Position numbers and translations under genes: made by a program
In this document: positions 23,665-32,875 of the stretch, one piece after another
Layout: each line of letters opens with the position of its first letter
Numbering within the stretch: position 1 is the first letter of the stretch
Notes under the pieces: model-generated
Database searches by the model: none
The model's input: only the letters and a program-made list of their open reading frames with translations
Told to the model about the DNA's origin: nothing
Source of the DNA: Flavobacteriaceae bacterium
GTDB lineage: Bacteria; Bacteroidota; Bacteroidia; Flavobacteriales; Flavobacteriaceae
Reading direction: 5' to 3'
Length of the DNA: 37,206 bases
Assembly: GCA_002700405.1 (NCBI GenBank)
Contig: PACY01000048.1
Coordinates: 33,631-70,836, forward strand

Positions 23665-26600
23665 ATGAGTTTTTTTAATTCAATTCTTAAATTATTTGTA
23701 GGAGACAAAGCCAAAAAGGATGTAAAATTAATACTACCTATAGTTGAAGAAATTAAATCATTTGAAGATGAGATTTCTAAACTAAATGACAATGAATTAA
23801 GAGAGCAGACTCAAAATTTTAAATCTGAAATAAATTCATCTATTAATGAAATTAAAGAACAGATAAAACAGCTCAAAGATGATGTAGATAAGACTAAAGA
23901 CTTTGACAAAAAAGAAGATCTATATAACCAAATAGATAATCTTGAAGAAGAATGCTACAAAACCACTGAAGATACTCTGAATAAAATCTTGCCTAAAGCG
24001 TTTGCAGTCATTAAAGAGACCGCAAAACGCTTCTTTAATAACAAAGAAATTACCGTTAAAGCAACAGCTTTTGATAGAGAAATTTCTTCAAATAAGGATT
24101 ATGTGCAGCTAAATCAAGACAATGCTGTTTGGAAAAACTCATGGGATGCAGCTGGCAAACCAATAACCTGGGATATGATTCACTATGATGTGCAATTGAT
24201 TGGCGGTATTACTATGCACCAAGGCAAAATTGCTGAAATGCAAACTGGAGAAGGTAAAACTCTAGTAGCAACCTTGCCAGTATATTTAAACGCTTTATCA
24301 GGAAGAGGAGTTCATATTGTAACAGTTAATGATTATTTAGCAAAAAGGGATAGTGCTTGGATGGCTCCAATCTTCGAATTTCATGGGTTGAAAGTAGATT
24401 GTATTAATTATTATAAGCCTAACTCAACCGAAAGAAAAAACGCCTATAATGCTGATATTACATATGGAACAAATAATGAATTTGGGTTTGACTATCTAAG
24501 AGATAATATGGCTAACTCTCCTGATGATCTTGTTCAAAGGAAGCATAATTATGCTATTGTTGATGAGGTTGATTCTGTTTTGGTAGATGACGCAAGAACT
24601 CCTTTAATAATATCTGGTGCAGTTCCTCAGGGTGATAAACATGAATTTAATGAGCTTAAACCTAAAATTGAAAAGATAGTATCTGTACAAAGACAATTGT
24701 TAACTGCTACATTGGCTGAGGCAAAAAATAATATTTCTGATAATAACAAAGATGAAGGTGCTTTCAATTTACTTAGAGTATATAGAGGAATTCCAAAAAA
24801 TAAAGCATTAATTAAATATTTGAGTGAGGAAGGTATAAAACAGTTATTGCAAAAAACTGAGAATTTTTACATGCAAGACAATAACAAGGAAATGCCAAAG
24901 ATTGATGAGGCGCTTTATTATGTTATTGATGAAAAAAACAATCAGATAGAACTTACTGACAAAGGAATTGAATTCCTTTCAGGAAAAGATGATCCAAACT
25001 TTTTTATTATGCCAGAAATAGGAATGGAAATATCTAAAATAGAATCTAAGGAATATAAACCTGAAAAAGAAGCAGCTTTAAAAGAAGAGCTTTATAGAGA
25101 TTTTAATATTAAATCTGAAAGAATTCATTCAATAAACCAACTACTTAAAGCTTATGCATTATTTGAAAAAGATATTCAGTACGTAGTAATGGAAAATAAA
25201 GTACTGATAGTTGATGAACAAACTGGAAGGATAATGGATGGGAGAAGATATAGTGATGGTCTTCATCAAGCAATAGAAGCTAAAGAAAATGTTAAAATTG
25301 AATCTGCTACACAAACATTTGCTACTATAACTCTGCAAAATTATTTTAGGATGTATGGTAAACTTTCAGGAATGACAGGTACTGCAGTAACTGAAGCTGG
25401 AGAATTTTGGGATATCTATAAGCTAGATGTAATTGAAATTCCAACAAATAAGCCTGTAATTAGAGATGACAAAGAAGATTTAGTGTATAAAACTAAAAGA
25501 GAAAAATATAATGCAGTTATTGAACAAGTCACCAATTTATCTCAGTTAGGTCGACCTGTATTAATTGGTACTACTTCTGTTGAAATTAGTGAACTACTTG
25601 GAAAAATGCTTAGTATAAGAAAAGTACCTCACAATATTTTGAATGCAAAGCTTCACAAAAAAGAATCTGATATTGTTGCTGAAGCTGGTAAATCAGGCCA
25701 AGTCACTATCGCCACTAACATGGCAGGAAGGGGAACCGATATTAAACTAAGTAAAGAAGTTCTTGATATAGGAGGATTAGCCATTGTTGGTACAGAAAGA
25801 CATGATTCAAGAAGAGTTGATAGACAATTAAGAGGTAGATCTGGAAGACAAGGAGACCCTGGTAGTTCGCAATTTTATGTTTCTCTTGAAGACAATTTAA
25901 TGAGATTATTTGGTAGTGAAAAGATTGCAAAAATGATGGATAGAATGGGGTTAGAAGAAGGAGAGGTAATTCAACACTCCATGATAACTAAATCAATTGA
26001 AAGAGCACAAAAAAAAGTAGAAGAAAATAATTTTGGGATAAGAAAAAGATTGCTAGAGTATGATGACGTAATGAATGCTCAAAGGGAAGTTATTTACAAA
26101 AGGAGACATAACTCATTGTTTGGTGACAGATTAAGGATAGATATTGCAAATATGATATATGACACATGTGAAAGTATTGTATTAAACAATAAAGAAACTA
26201 ATGATTACAAAAATTTTGAATTTGAATTAATAAAATTCTTTTCTATAAGCACAGATTTATCATCCGAAGAATTTGAATCAATAAATGATAATGAAATTAT
26301 AAATAAAATTTATAAACTAGCACTTGCTCACTACTTAAATAAAATTGAAGCAAATGCTAAATTAGCCTTCCCTGTAATAAAACATGTATATGAAAATCAA
26401 AAGGATAGGTTTAAACGAATTGTTGTTCCTTTTACTGATGGAATTAAAACTCTTCAGGTAGTTACAGATTTAGAAAAAGCGTATTCATCTGATGGACAGC
26501 AGCTTGTAACAGATTTTGAAAAGAACATATCATTAGCAATTTTAGATAATTCATGGAAAAACCATTTAAGAAAAATGGATGAACTAAAACAATCTGTTCA

Positions 26601-27024
26601 ATTAGCAGTTCATGAGCAAAAGGACCCCTTATTAATATATAAATTTGAATCTTTTGAATTATTTAAAAACTTAATCGATGAAGTAAATAAAGATATTTTA
26701 TCATTTTTATTTAAAGCTGAGATTTCAAATGAAAGTGCAAAAAACATTCAAGAAGCTAGGCCAAGGAAAATCACTAAGATTAATACATCTAAGGAAGAGA
26801 TTCCAAATATTGATGAGTTAAGCTCAAGAAACAAGGCAGCTGGAAATACTCAAACCCAACAAATAGAGACAATTGTAAGAGATAAACCAAAGATTGGAAG
26901 AAATGATAGAATAACAATAAAGAATGTTTCTACTGGTGAGAATAAAGAGATGAAATTCAAGCATGCTGAACCATTAATTAATAAAGGAGAATGGGTGATT
27001 TCAGAAAAAACTGCTACTCCATAA
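23665..27024 (+). CDS. secA: Preprotein translocase ATPase SecA
   Basis: SecA is the ATPase that drives preproteins through SecYEG. At 1119 residues it has the long Bacteroidota form (E. coli has 901). Visible are Walker A MQTGEGKT (192-199), DEVD box (300-303) with SVLVDDARTPLIISG, the GMTGTA segment, TNMAGRGTDIKL and QLRGRSGRQGDPG. Insertions lie after the DEAD core start (about 40-110) and around 325-450. The C-terminus ends KGEWVISEKTATP without the Cys-Cys-Cys-His zinc motif that binds SecB in Proteobacteria, as usual for this phylum. It has its own -7 element and is followed by meaB 19 bases later. Confidence 0.98.
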   Translation: MSFFNSILKLFVGDKAKKDVKLILPIVEEIKSFEDEISKLNDNELREQTQNFKSEINSSINEIKEQIKQLKDDVDKTKDFDKKEDLYNQIDNLEEECYKTTEDTLNKILPKAFAVIKETAKRFFNNKEITVKATAFDREISSNKDYVQLNQDNAVWKNSWDAAGKPITWDMIHYDVQLIGGITMHQGKIAEMQTGEGKTLVATLPVYLNALSGRGVHIVTVNDYLAKRDSAWMAPIFEFHGLKVDCINYYKPNSTERKNAYNADITYGTNNEFGFDYLRDNMANSPDDLVQRKHNYAIVDEVDSVLVDDARTPLIISGAVPQGDKHEFNELKPKIEKIVSVQRQLLTATLAEAKNNISDNNKDEGAFNLLRVYRGIPKNKALIKYLSEEGIKQLLQKTENFYMQDNNKEMPKIDEALYYVIDEKNNQIELTDKGIEFLSGKDDPNFFIMPEIGMEISKIESKEYKPEKEAALKEELYRDFNIKSERIHSINQLLKAYALFEKDIQYVVMENKVLIVDEQTGRIMDGRRYSDGLHQAIEAKENVKIESATQTFATITLQNYFRMYGKLSGMTGTAVTEAGEFWDIYKLDVIEIPTNKPVIRDDKEDLVYKTKREKYNAVIEQVTNLSQLGRPVLIGTTSVEISELLGKMLSIRKVPHNILNAKLHKKESDIVAEAGKSGQVTIATNMAGRGTDIKLSKEVLDIGGLAIVGTERHDSRRVDRQLRGRSGRQGDPGSSQFYVSLEDNLMRLFGSEKIAKMMDRMGLEEGEVIQHSMITKSIERAQKKVEENNFGIRKRLLEYDDVMNAQREVIYKRRHNSLFGDRLRIDIANMIYDTCESIVLNNKETNDYKNFEFELIKFFSISTDLSSEEFESINDNEIINKIYKLALAHYLNKIEANAKLAFPVIKHVYENQKDRFKRIVVPFTDGIKTLQVVTDLEKAYSSDGQQLVTDFEKNISLAILDNSWKNHLRKMDELKQSVQLAVHEQKDPLLIYKFESFELFKNLIDEVNKDILSFLFKAEISNESAKNIQEARPRKITKINTSKEEIPNIDELSSRNKAAGNTQTQQIETIVRDKPKIGRNDRITIKNVSTGENKEMKFKHAEPLINKGEWVISEKTATP

Positions 27025-27043
27025 AAAATTAATCTATTTTATC

Positions 27044-28030
27044 ATGAAACAAATACCTAAAAAACAAATTGATGTTAAAAAGGTTATTAGCGGATTGTTA
27101 AATGGTGACATTGTTTCTTTAAGTAAAGCTATTACAATAGTTGAAAGTGATAATGCTAAAGACATATCTAATTCTAATAAAATAATTTCTTCATGTCTTA
27201 AAAATAGAACTAATTCAATAAGAATTGGTATAACCGGTGTTCCAGGGGTGGGGAAAAGCACTTTTATTGAGGCTTTTGGCAATCAACTTACAAAACAAGG
27301 ACATAAAGTTGCTGTTTTAGCTATTGATCCAACTAGCACAGTTAGCCGTGGCAGTATTATGGGCGACAAAACCAGAATGAATACTCTAGTTAATAATAAA
27401 AATGCTTTTATAAGACCTAGCCCTGCATCAAGTCATTATGGAGGTGTGGCAAAAAAAACTAGAGAATCAATTATTCTATGTGAAGCTGCAGGGTATAATA
27501 TAGTTATAGTTGAAACCGTTGGTGTTGGTCAAAATGAAATTAGTGTATCTGAAATGGTAGATATCTTTCTATTATTAAAACTTTCTGGTGCTGGAGATGA
27601 ATTACAAGGTATAAAAAGAGGTATAATTGAAATGGCAGATGCAATAATAATAAATAAAGCAGATGGAGATAATATTGAAAAATCTAATAAGGCCATGGCA
27701 GAATTTTCAATGGCATTAAAATTATATCCAATAAAGAAATCTAAGTGGGTTCCAAAAGTACTAACATGTAGCTCAATTAATAATTCAGGTATTGAGCCTA
27801 TTTGGAAATTAGTGTTGAAATACATCTCTAATACAAAAGAAAATAAGTTTTTTTATGAGAATAGAAAACGTCAAAATAAATATTGGTTGTTACAGACCAT
27901 AAATGATAAATTACAATCTGATTTCTTTAGTAATGATAAAATAAAAAAAGAGCTAGAAAACCAATATAGTTTGTTAGATCAAAATAAAACAACGCCATTT
28001 GCTGCTGCTGATGTTTTATTAAAAATATAA
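27044..28030 (+). CDS. meaB: MeaB/ArgK-family GTPase, methylmalonyl-CoA mutase chaperone
   Basis: MeaB is a G3E-family GTPase that gates cofactor delivery to, and protects, B12-dependent methylmalonyl-CoA mutase. The 328 residues start with an N-terminal helical arm. P-loop GVPGVGKST (65-73), DPTSTVSRGSIMGDKTRM (switch I region), IVETVGVGQNE (Walker B and switch II) and NKADGD (base recognition) follow. The C-terminal dimerisation arm is present. The older name ArgK (LAO/AO kinase) is considered a misnomer. It lies 19 bases after secA and one base before the GT2 gene, so it is likely within one long transcript. Together with the adenosyltransferase at 22720 it indicates a B12-dependent mutase elsewhere in the genome. 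Confidence 0.95.
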   Translation: MKQIPKKQIDVKKVISGLLNGDIVSLSKAITIVESDNAKDISNSNKIISSCLKNRTNSIRIGITGVPGVGKSTFIEAFGNQLTKQGHKVAVLAIDPTSTVSRGSIMGDKTRMNTLVNNKNAFIRPSPASSHYGGVAKKTRESIILCEAAGYNIVIVETVGVGQNEISVSEMVDIFLLLKLSGAGDELQGIKRGIIEMADAIIINKADGDNIEKSNKAMAEFSMALKLYPIKKSKWVPKVLTCSSINNSGIEPIWKLVLKYISNTKENKFFYENRKRQNKYWLLQTINDKLQSDFFSNDKIKKELENQYSLLDQNKTTPFAAADVLLKI

Positions 28031-28031
28031 T

Positions 28032-28742
28032 ATGGTAGAATTTACAATAATAGTGCCTGTTTTTAATGAGAAGGAGAATCTATCTAGGCTGGAAGTTGAA
28101 TTAATGAAATTTATTAATTCAACTGAATACAAAACAAAAATTCTTATAGTAGATGACGGATCTACCGATGGAAGTAAAGAAATAATCAAAAGACTATGTA
28201 AAAAAAATAATTTCTTTGAATCTGTGTCTTTTAAAACTAATCATGGGCTTAGCAGTGCATTAAAGGCAGGGTTTGATTTGTGTGATTCAGAATATCTAGG
28301 CTATATTGATTCCGATTTACAAACATCACCAAGTGACTTTCATAATTTATTAAAATATATTGAAGAATATGATCTTGTTACAGGATATAGAGCTAATAGA
28401 AAGGATTCATTAATTAAAAAATTATCCTCATTAGCAGCTAACAGCATTAGAAATTTATTTACTAATGACGGGATCAATGATACGGGATGTCCGTTAAAAG
28501 TAATAAAAACTGATTATGCCAAGAGAATTCCAATGTTTAAAGGATTACATAGATTTTTACCTGCAATGGTACTTCTTCAAAAAGGTAATATTATTGAAAT
28601 TCCTATTCAGCATTTTCCAAGAATAGCCGGAAAGGCAAAGTTTGGCCTATTTAATAGGATATTGGGGCCATTATCAGATTGTTTCGCATTTATTTGGATG
28701 AAAAGAAAATATATTAATTACCAAATAGAAAATAATGATTGA
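28032..28742 (+). CDS. Family 2 glycosyltransferase, polyprenyl-phosphate sugar synthase-like
   Basis: A 236-residue GT-A-fold enzyme of the DPM1/GtrB/ArnC group. These use a nucleotide sugar to glycosylate a polyprenyl phosphate on the cytoplasmic face. Motifs are VPVFNE (9-14), VDDGSTDGS (40-48), the DxD-like DSDLQ (93-97) and a late R-GKAKFG segment (about 206-212) corresponding to the GxSKF motif of this group. Unlike GtrB or ArnC it lacks C-terminal transmembrane helices, so membrane association would be peripheral. It overlaps the double LAB_N gene by eight bases and leads the cassette GT2 / LAB_N / GT39. Donor sugar is unknown. Confidence 0.88.
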   Translation: MVEFTIIVPVFNEKENLSRLEVELMKFINSTEYKTKILIVDDGSTDGSKEIIKRLCKKNNFFESVSFKTNHGLSSALKAGFDLCDSEYLGYIDSDLQTSPSDFHNLLKYIEEYDLVTGYRANRKDSLIKKLSSLAANSIRNLFTNDGINDTGCPLKVIKTDYAKRIPMFKGLHRFLPAMVLLQKGNIIEIPIQHFPRIAGKAKFGLFNRILGPLSDCFAFIWMKRKYINYQIENND

Positions 28743-29373
28743 TATCCCCATTGAGATCATTGTATTAGGATTTACCGCACAATTTTTTTTTAGTGCAAGA
28801 GTAATTATCCAATGGTTTTACACAGAACGTGAAGCAAGAGTAATTACACCAACAATTTATTGGATATTAAGCCTAAGTGCTTCGCTGCTTTTCTTTATGT
28901 ATGGTTACTTCAGAGATGATTTTGCTATTATGTTTGGGCAATTTATTGGTTATTATATTTATATCCGAAATTTACAGTTACAGAATAAATGGACAAATTT
29001 TAATTTAACTGTTAGGCTAATATTATTATTTTTACCAATTATAATTTGTGTTGATAGGGCATGGAATTCTAATTTCTTTAACCTAGACTCTCTTTTTTAT
29101 AATCCTGAAATACCTCAGTGGTTATTATATCTCGGAATAATTTCACAAATTACATTTACTTTTAGATATGTATACCAATGGTTGTCCTCTGAAATTACAA
29201 AAAAATCTCACCTACCTTTGGGTTTTTGGGCCATTAGTATTTTAGGTGCGATTTTAATAATTATCTATTCTATTTTTAGAAAAGACCCTGTATTATTCTT
29301 TAGCCATATTGCTGGAATTATTATGTACTCTAGAAATATTTATTTTATTTATCTTAACAAAGAAAAACAGTGA
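28735..29373 (+). CDS. Membrane protein of two LAB_N domains (internal duplication)
   Basis: A 212-residue membrane protein made of two copies of the lipid-A-disaccharide synthase N-terminal (LAB_N) domain. Repeat 1 is about 12-80 and repeat 2 about 134-202. Equivalent residues are Gln16/138, Arg22/144, Gln-Trp 26-27/148-149, Glu31/153, Pro39/161, Trp43/165, Phe-Arg 59-60/181-182, Asp62/184, Gly72/194 and Arg-Asn 78-79/200-201. All are offset by exactly 122. There is no LpxB catalytic domain. LAB_N is, as I recall, placed with the SWEET/PQ-loop (MtN3) superfamily, so two triple-helix bundles would suit a transporter. Position between a GT2 (8-base overlap) and a GT39 (4-base overlap) suggests flipping of a lipid-linked sugar, which is inference. 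Confidence 0.85.
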   Translation: MIDIPIEIIVLGFTAQFFFSARVIIQWFYTEREARVITPTIYWILSLSASLLFFMYGYFRDDFAIMFGQFIGYYIYIRNLQLQNKWTNFNLTVRLILLFLPIIICVDRAWNSNFFNLDSLFYNPEIPQWLLYLGIISQITFTFRYVYQWLSSEITKKSHLPLGFWAISILGAILIIIYSIFRKDPVLFFSHIAGIIMYSRNIYFIYLNKEKQ

Positions 29374-30938
29374 AATTTTTGAAGAAATATTATTTCTTGG
29401 TAATTGTATTATTTCTGTTAATATATTCATTTTCAACATTCAATTTAATAGAGGTTGGAATTATGGAAGCAAGAAATTTTCAAACTGCAAATGAAATTAT
29501 TGAAAATGACAATTGGCTTCTTCCAACACTAAATGATGAGCCAAGATATCAGAAACCACCACTACCTACTTGGCTAACTGCTTTGTCTGTTTTACTTTTC
29601 AATTCAAAAGCTGTCATATTCTATAGGATTCCTGCTATACTGTTTCTATTTATTATAGGTGCTACAAGCTATTTTTTTAGCCTTAGAATTAATTTTAATA
29701 AAAGCGAGAGTATTATAAATGGACTAATAACTGTGAGCTCTATTTATATAATAGCTATCATATTTGAAGCACCATGGGATATTTTTGCGCATGGCTTTAT
29801 GTTTATAGCTATCTACTATCTTTTTAATTCATTTAAAAATTCTTTTACTAAAAACCATAACATACTTATTGGAATATTAATTGGCCTTTCAATAATGTCA
29901 AAAGGACCAATTTCTATTTACGCATTACTAATTCCTTTTCTTTTATCTTATCTATTAGTATATAAAAAAATTAGCCTTAATAATCTTATTATAATTTTAT
30001 TTATTTCAATAGTTTCTGGTGGAATGTGGTATCTATATGTTTATACTCAAGACTATAATACACTATTAGATATAGGTGCTCAAGAAACTAAAAATTGGTC
30101 AAATTATAATGTTAAGCCATTCTATTACTATTGGGATTTTTTTATTAATAGTGGCATCTGGACAATTCCAGCAATAACTAGCATAATACTCCCATTTATT
30201 AACAGAAAAATTCCAGTTAATAAACACCACCTGCTAACATGCTATTGGGTTTTGTTTTCAGTTATTTTATTATCATTAATACCAGAAAAAAAGACTAGAT
30301 ATTTAATGCCTGTACTTATACCATTAGCACTGAATACTGGCTTCTATATAAATTATATTATTAAATACTCAAAACAGAAGATAAGTCCATTATTATTACC
30401 CATATATTTAAACTTTCTACTAATAGCCATTTTTGGATTAATTACCTCTATTACTCATATATTAAATTATGGAATTAGCTCCTTACCAATAATAGGAGTG
30501 CTTATAACACTACTTTTTATTTATAATTTTTACAAAAGAAATTTTGATAAAGCCATTTACTTAAAAATAATTTTATTTTTCACAGTAATTAATTTTGCTC
30601 TACCACAAACTTATTCAAATACTAATAATGATTACACTTCACTAAATAGTCTAGAATATGAAATACAAAACTTAAAATTATATTCAGATTATAAAATTAC
30701 TGCTGATCTAATATGGAACCTAAAAAGAAAAGTTAACAAAACTGAATTATCTAAAATAAATGATTCAATTTTTGTGCTAATTTCTAATAAAAATTATGAT
30801 TCTATAAATTATGAATTTAGAGAAAATAGACTAATCATAGATAAAAAAATCAAAGTGGATTTTAATCCAACAACAGAAGACAGTAATCGATATAGAGATA
30901 GACTTGCAACAAATCTTTATATTTTATCAAAAATATAA
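29370..30938 (+). CDS. ArnT-like family 39 glycosyltransferase
   Basis: A 522-residue polytopic membrane protein of the PMT/ArnT (GT39, GT-C) type, which transfers sugars from polyprenyl phosphate to periplasmic acceptors such as lipid A. The first periplasmic loop is characteristic, with MEAR (Glu34) where ArnT has its DEAR-type acidic motif. NDNWLLPTLNDEPRYQKPPL (47-66) corresponds to the conserved xWxxPxLNxxPxxxKPPL pattern. About ten to twelve hydrophobic helices follow, then a soluble C-terminal tail (about 425-522). It starts with GTG overlapping the stop of the LAB_N gene (GTGA). The acceptor is unknown; lipid A or another surface glycolipid is likely. Its end is three bases from that of the convergent PAP2 gene. 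Confidence 0.88.
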   Translation: MKFLKKYYFLVIVLFLLIYSFSTFNLIEVGIMEARNFQTANEIIENDNWLLPTLNDEPRYQKPPLPTWLTALSVLLFNSKAVIFYRIPAILFLFIIGATSYFFSLRINFNKSESIINGLITVSSIYIIAIIFEAPWDIFAHGFMFIAIYYLFNSFKNSFTKNHNILIGILIGLSIMSKGPISIYALLIPFLLSYLLVYKKISLNNLIIILFISIVSGGMWYLYVYTQDYNTLLDIGAQETKNWSNYNVKPFYYYWDFFINSGIWTIPAITSIILPFINRKIPVNKHHLLTCYWVLFSVILLSLIPEKKTRYLMPVLIPLALNTGFYINYIIKYSKQKISPLLLPIYLNFLLIAIFGLITSITHILNYGISSLPIIGVLITLLFIYNFYKRNFDKAIYLKIILFFTVINFALPQTYSNTNNDYTSLNSLEYEIQNLKLYSDYKITADLIWNLKRKVNKTELSKINDSIFVLISNKNYDSINYEFRENRLIIDKKIKVDFNPTTEDSNRYRDRLATNLYILSKI

Positions 30939-30941
30939 GAG

Positions 30942-31496
30942 TTACGCTTTAAAGCTCAACTGCTCTAAATAAATATGATAAAAAAGAGTTGAAGAAATAG
31001 CTCCAAAAATCAAACCACATAAAATATCTGTTGGATAATGTAATCCTAAATATATTCTACTATAAGAAAAAATAAATACCCAGATAATTAAAATAATTGA
31101 AAATATACTAGTAAATTTTTCCCTCATTATTCTAATAACGAATAGTGAAACTGCTATTGAATTGGATGCATGAGCAGAAAAGAATCCATATTTGCCACAA
31201 TATATATCTATTTCTCGTAATCCTAAATACCCCTCTCTGCATGGCCTTAACCTCTGAAAACTATCTTTAATAAAATTAGTAAATTGGTCAGTAAATAAGA
31301 TTAATATAGAAATGAATAAAATAATAAACGCCGTTTGCTTTAATCCAAAACTCTTGTATATATAATAAACGATAAAAGCAAACAGAGGTATATAAGTTGT
31401 CTTATTTGTCAAAATAATCCATATAGGATCCCAAAATTCTGATCCTAATGAATTCAAGTAAACTAATATTTGTATGTCAATTTCCTCTAAAGTCAT
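30942..31496 (-). CDS. PAP2-family membrane phosphatase
   Basis: A 184-residue membrane protein with about five or six helices and the three phosphatidic-acid-phosphatase signatures. These are KDSFQRLRP (Lys77, Arg84, Pro85), SAHASNS with catalytic His109 (the usual Gly-His of PSGH is Ala-His here) and SRIYLGLHYPTD (Arg147, His153, Asp157). Such enzymes remove phosphate from lipid A (LpxE/LpxF), undecaprenyl pyrophosphate or phosphatidylglycerophosphate in the periplasmic leaflet. It overlaps the MATE gene by one base on the same strand and faces the GT39 gene. Given the neighbours, lipid A or undecaprenyl-phosphate handling is the most attractive guess, but sequence alone cannot separate the options. 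Confidence 0.87.
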   Translation of the reverse strand: MTLEEIDIQILVYLNSLGSEFWDPIWIILTNKTTYIPLFAFIVYYIYKSFGLKQTAFIILFISILILFTDQFTNFIKDSFQRLRPCREGYLGLREIDIYCGKYGFFSAHASNSIAVSLFVIRIMREKFTSIFSIILIIWVFIFSYSRIYLGLHYPTDILCGLIFGAISSTLFYHIYLEQLSFKA

Positions 31497-32866
31497 TATT
31501 TATTAATCATTTTATTTGTTAAATATAAAAATCTCCAATACAAAAATACAGAAGAAAATAAAAGACCGCAAAGTAATCCAATCCATATACCTGTCTCGGC
31601 CATTGATGACTCATCTCCTAAAATAAAACTTATTGGAAACCCAACAATCCAGTAGGCTATAAAAACTATGATTGTAGGTATTTTTACGTCCTGCATACCC
31701 CTTAAAGTTCCTAATATGATTACTTGAGCACTATCAAATAGTTGAAAAATGGCAACAATTATAAATAATTTTGATGCAATCTTAACTAACTCTATATTCT
31801 CAATTAAATTTTCCTGATTATTAATATCAATGTAAATATAGGGTAGATAATCTCTTAATATATATATTCCTAGGGCAAAAAATGAAGCAAAATAAACTCC
31901 TAATAATAATATTGATAATGATATTCTTTTAAGTTCTTGATAATTTTTTAATCCTTTTTGATTACCAGCCCTAATAGCAGCACTTACACTCAAGCCACTA
32001 GCAACCATAAAAGTCATAGATGAAATATTTAAAACTATTTGATTTGCAGATTGAGGTATTTCTCCTAATAATCCACTTAACCAAATTGCAGATGTAAATA
32101 AACCTACTTCAAAAAACATTTGTAATGAAGTAGGAAATCCTAGACTTAGTATTTCCTCTATCATAAATTTATCATATATGAATGATTTTAAGTCAGACAT
32201 ATAATTATAAATAATCTTTTTATCCATTAGCATATAAAAAAGAAATACAAACATTATTATTCTTGATATCAATGTGCCAATAGCTGCTCCAATAATACCA
32301 AGCTTTGGAAAGCCCAACATTCCAAAAATTAAAATATAGTTTATGATAACATTAATAATATTTGCCACAACTGTTGCATACATTGGATAAATTGTTCTTG
32401 ATAAACCATCTGTATATTGTTTTAAGGCCTGAAATAATAATAAAGGAATAAGTGAAATAGCTACAATATCAATATATGGCAAAGCCAATTTAACAACCTC
32501 TACAGGTTGATCTAAATAAATTAAAGTATTTTTTAAAACTAATACTAATGCATATAATACAGTACCTAATATTAGACATAAAATAAAACCATTAATAAAA
32601 GACTTCTTAAGCTTATTCTGATTTCCTTCAGAGTGTGCTTCTGCAACTATTGGAGTAATTGCTGCTGAAAATCCAATACCAATTGACATTGCAATAAAAA
32701 CATAACTATTTCCTAAAGAAACAGCAGCTAAATTTATTGGATCTAAGTTTCCTACCATTATATTATCTATCATCCCAACTAAAGTATGACCTACTAAACC
32801 TAATATAACAGGTATAGACAATTTTAAATTATACGAAAACTCCTTAGTGTAATTGGATAGATTCAA
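31496..32866 (-). CDS. MATE-family multidrug/sodium antiporter
   Basis: A 456-residue membrane protein with twelve predicted helices in two six-helix halves, as in the MATE (NorM/DinF) family. Telling segments are PVILGLVGHTLVGMIDNIMVG in helix 1, and the corresponding SLGFPTSLQMFFEVGLF and ASGLSVSAAIRAGNQKG in the second half. MATE proteins expel cationic drugs or metabolites using sodium or protons. It begins with TTG at 32864-32866, as an in-frame stop (the end of def) lies just upstream. An AGAGGA stretch directly precedes the TTG. Its stop shares one base with the PAP2 start, so def, MATE and PAP2 form one unit. Confidence 0.9.
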   Translation of the reverse strand: MNLSNYTKEFSYNLKLSIPVILGLVGHTLVGMIDNIMVGNLDPINLAAVSLGNSYVFIAMSIGIGFSAAITPIVAEAHSEGNQNKLKKSFINGFILCLILGTVLYALVLVLKNTLIYLDQPVEVVKLALPYIDIVAISLIPLLLFQALKQYTDGLSRTIYPMYATVVANIINVIINYILIFGMLGFPKLGIIGAAIGTLISRIIMFVFLFYMLMDKKIIYNYMSDLKSFIYDKFMIEEILSLGFPTSLQMFFEVGLFTSAIWLSGLLGEIPQSANQIVLNISSMTFMVASGLSVSAAIRAGNQKGLKNYQELKRISLSILLLGVYFASFFALGIYILRDYLPYIYIDINNQENLIENIELVKIASKLFIIVAIFQLFDSAQVIILGTLRGMQDVKIPTIIVFIAYWIVGFPISFILGDESSMAETGIWIGLLCGLLFSSVFLYWRFLYLTNKMINK

Positions 32867-32875
32867 TCCTCTAGC

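Noticed and set aside
27529..27825. 98-residue open frame on minus
   Set aside because: Antisense shadow inside meaB.
30940..30961. Nested inverted repeat around GCTTTAAAGC at the GT39/PAP2 junction
   Set aside because: Central palindrome has no loop and there is no T-run, so it is not a credible terminator; most of it is PAP2 coding sequence.
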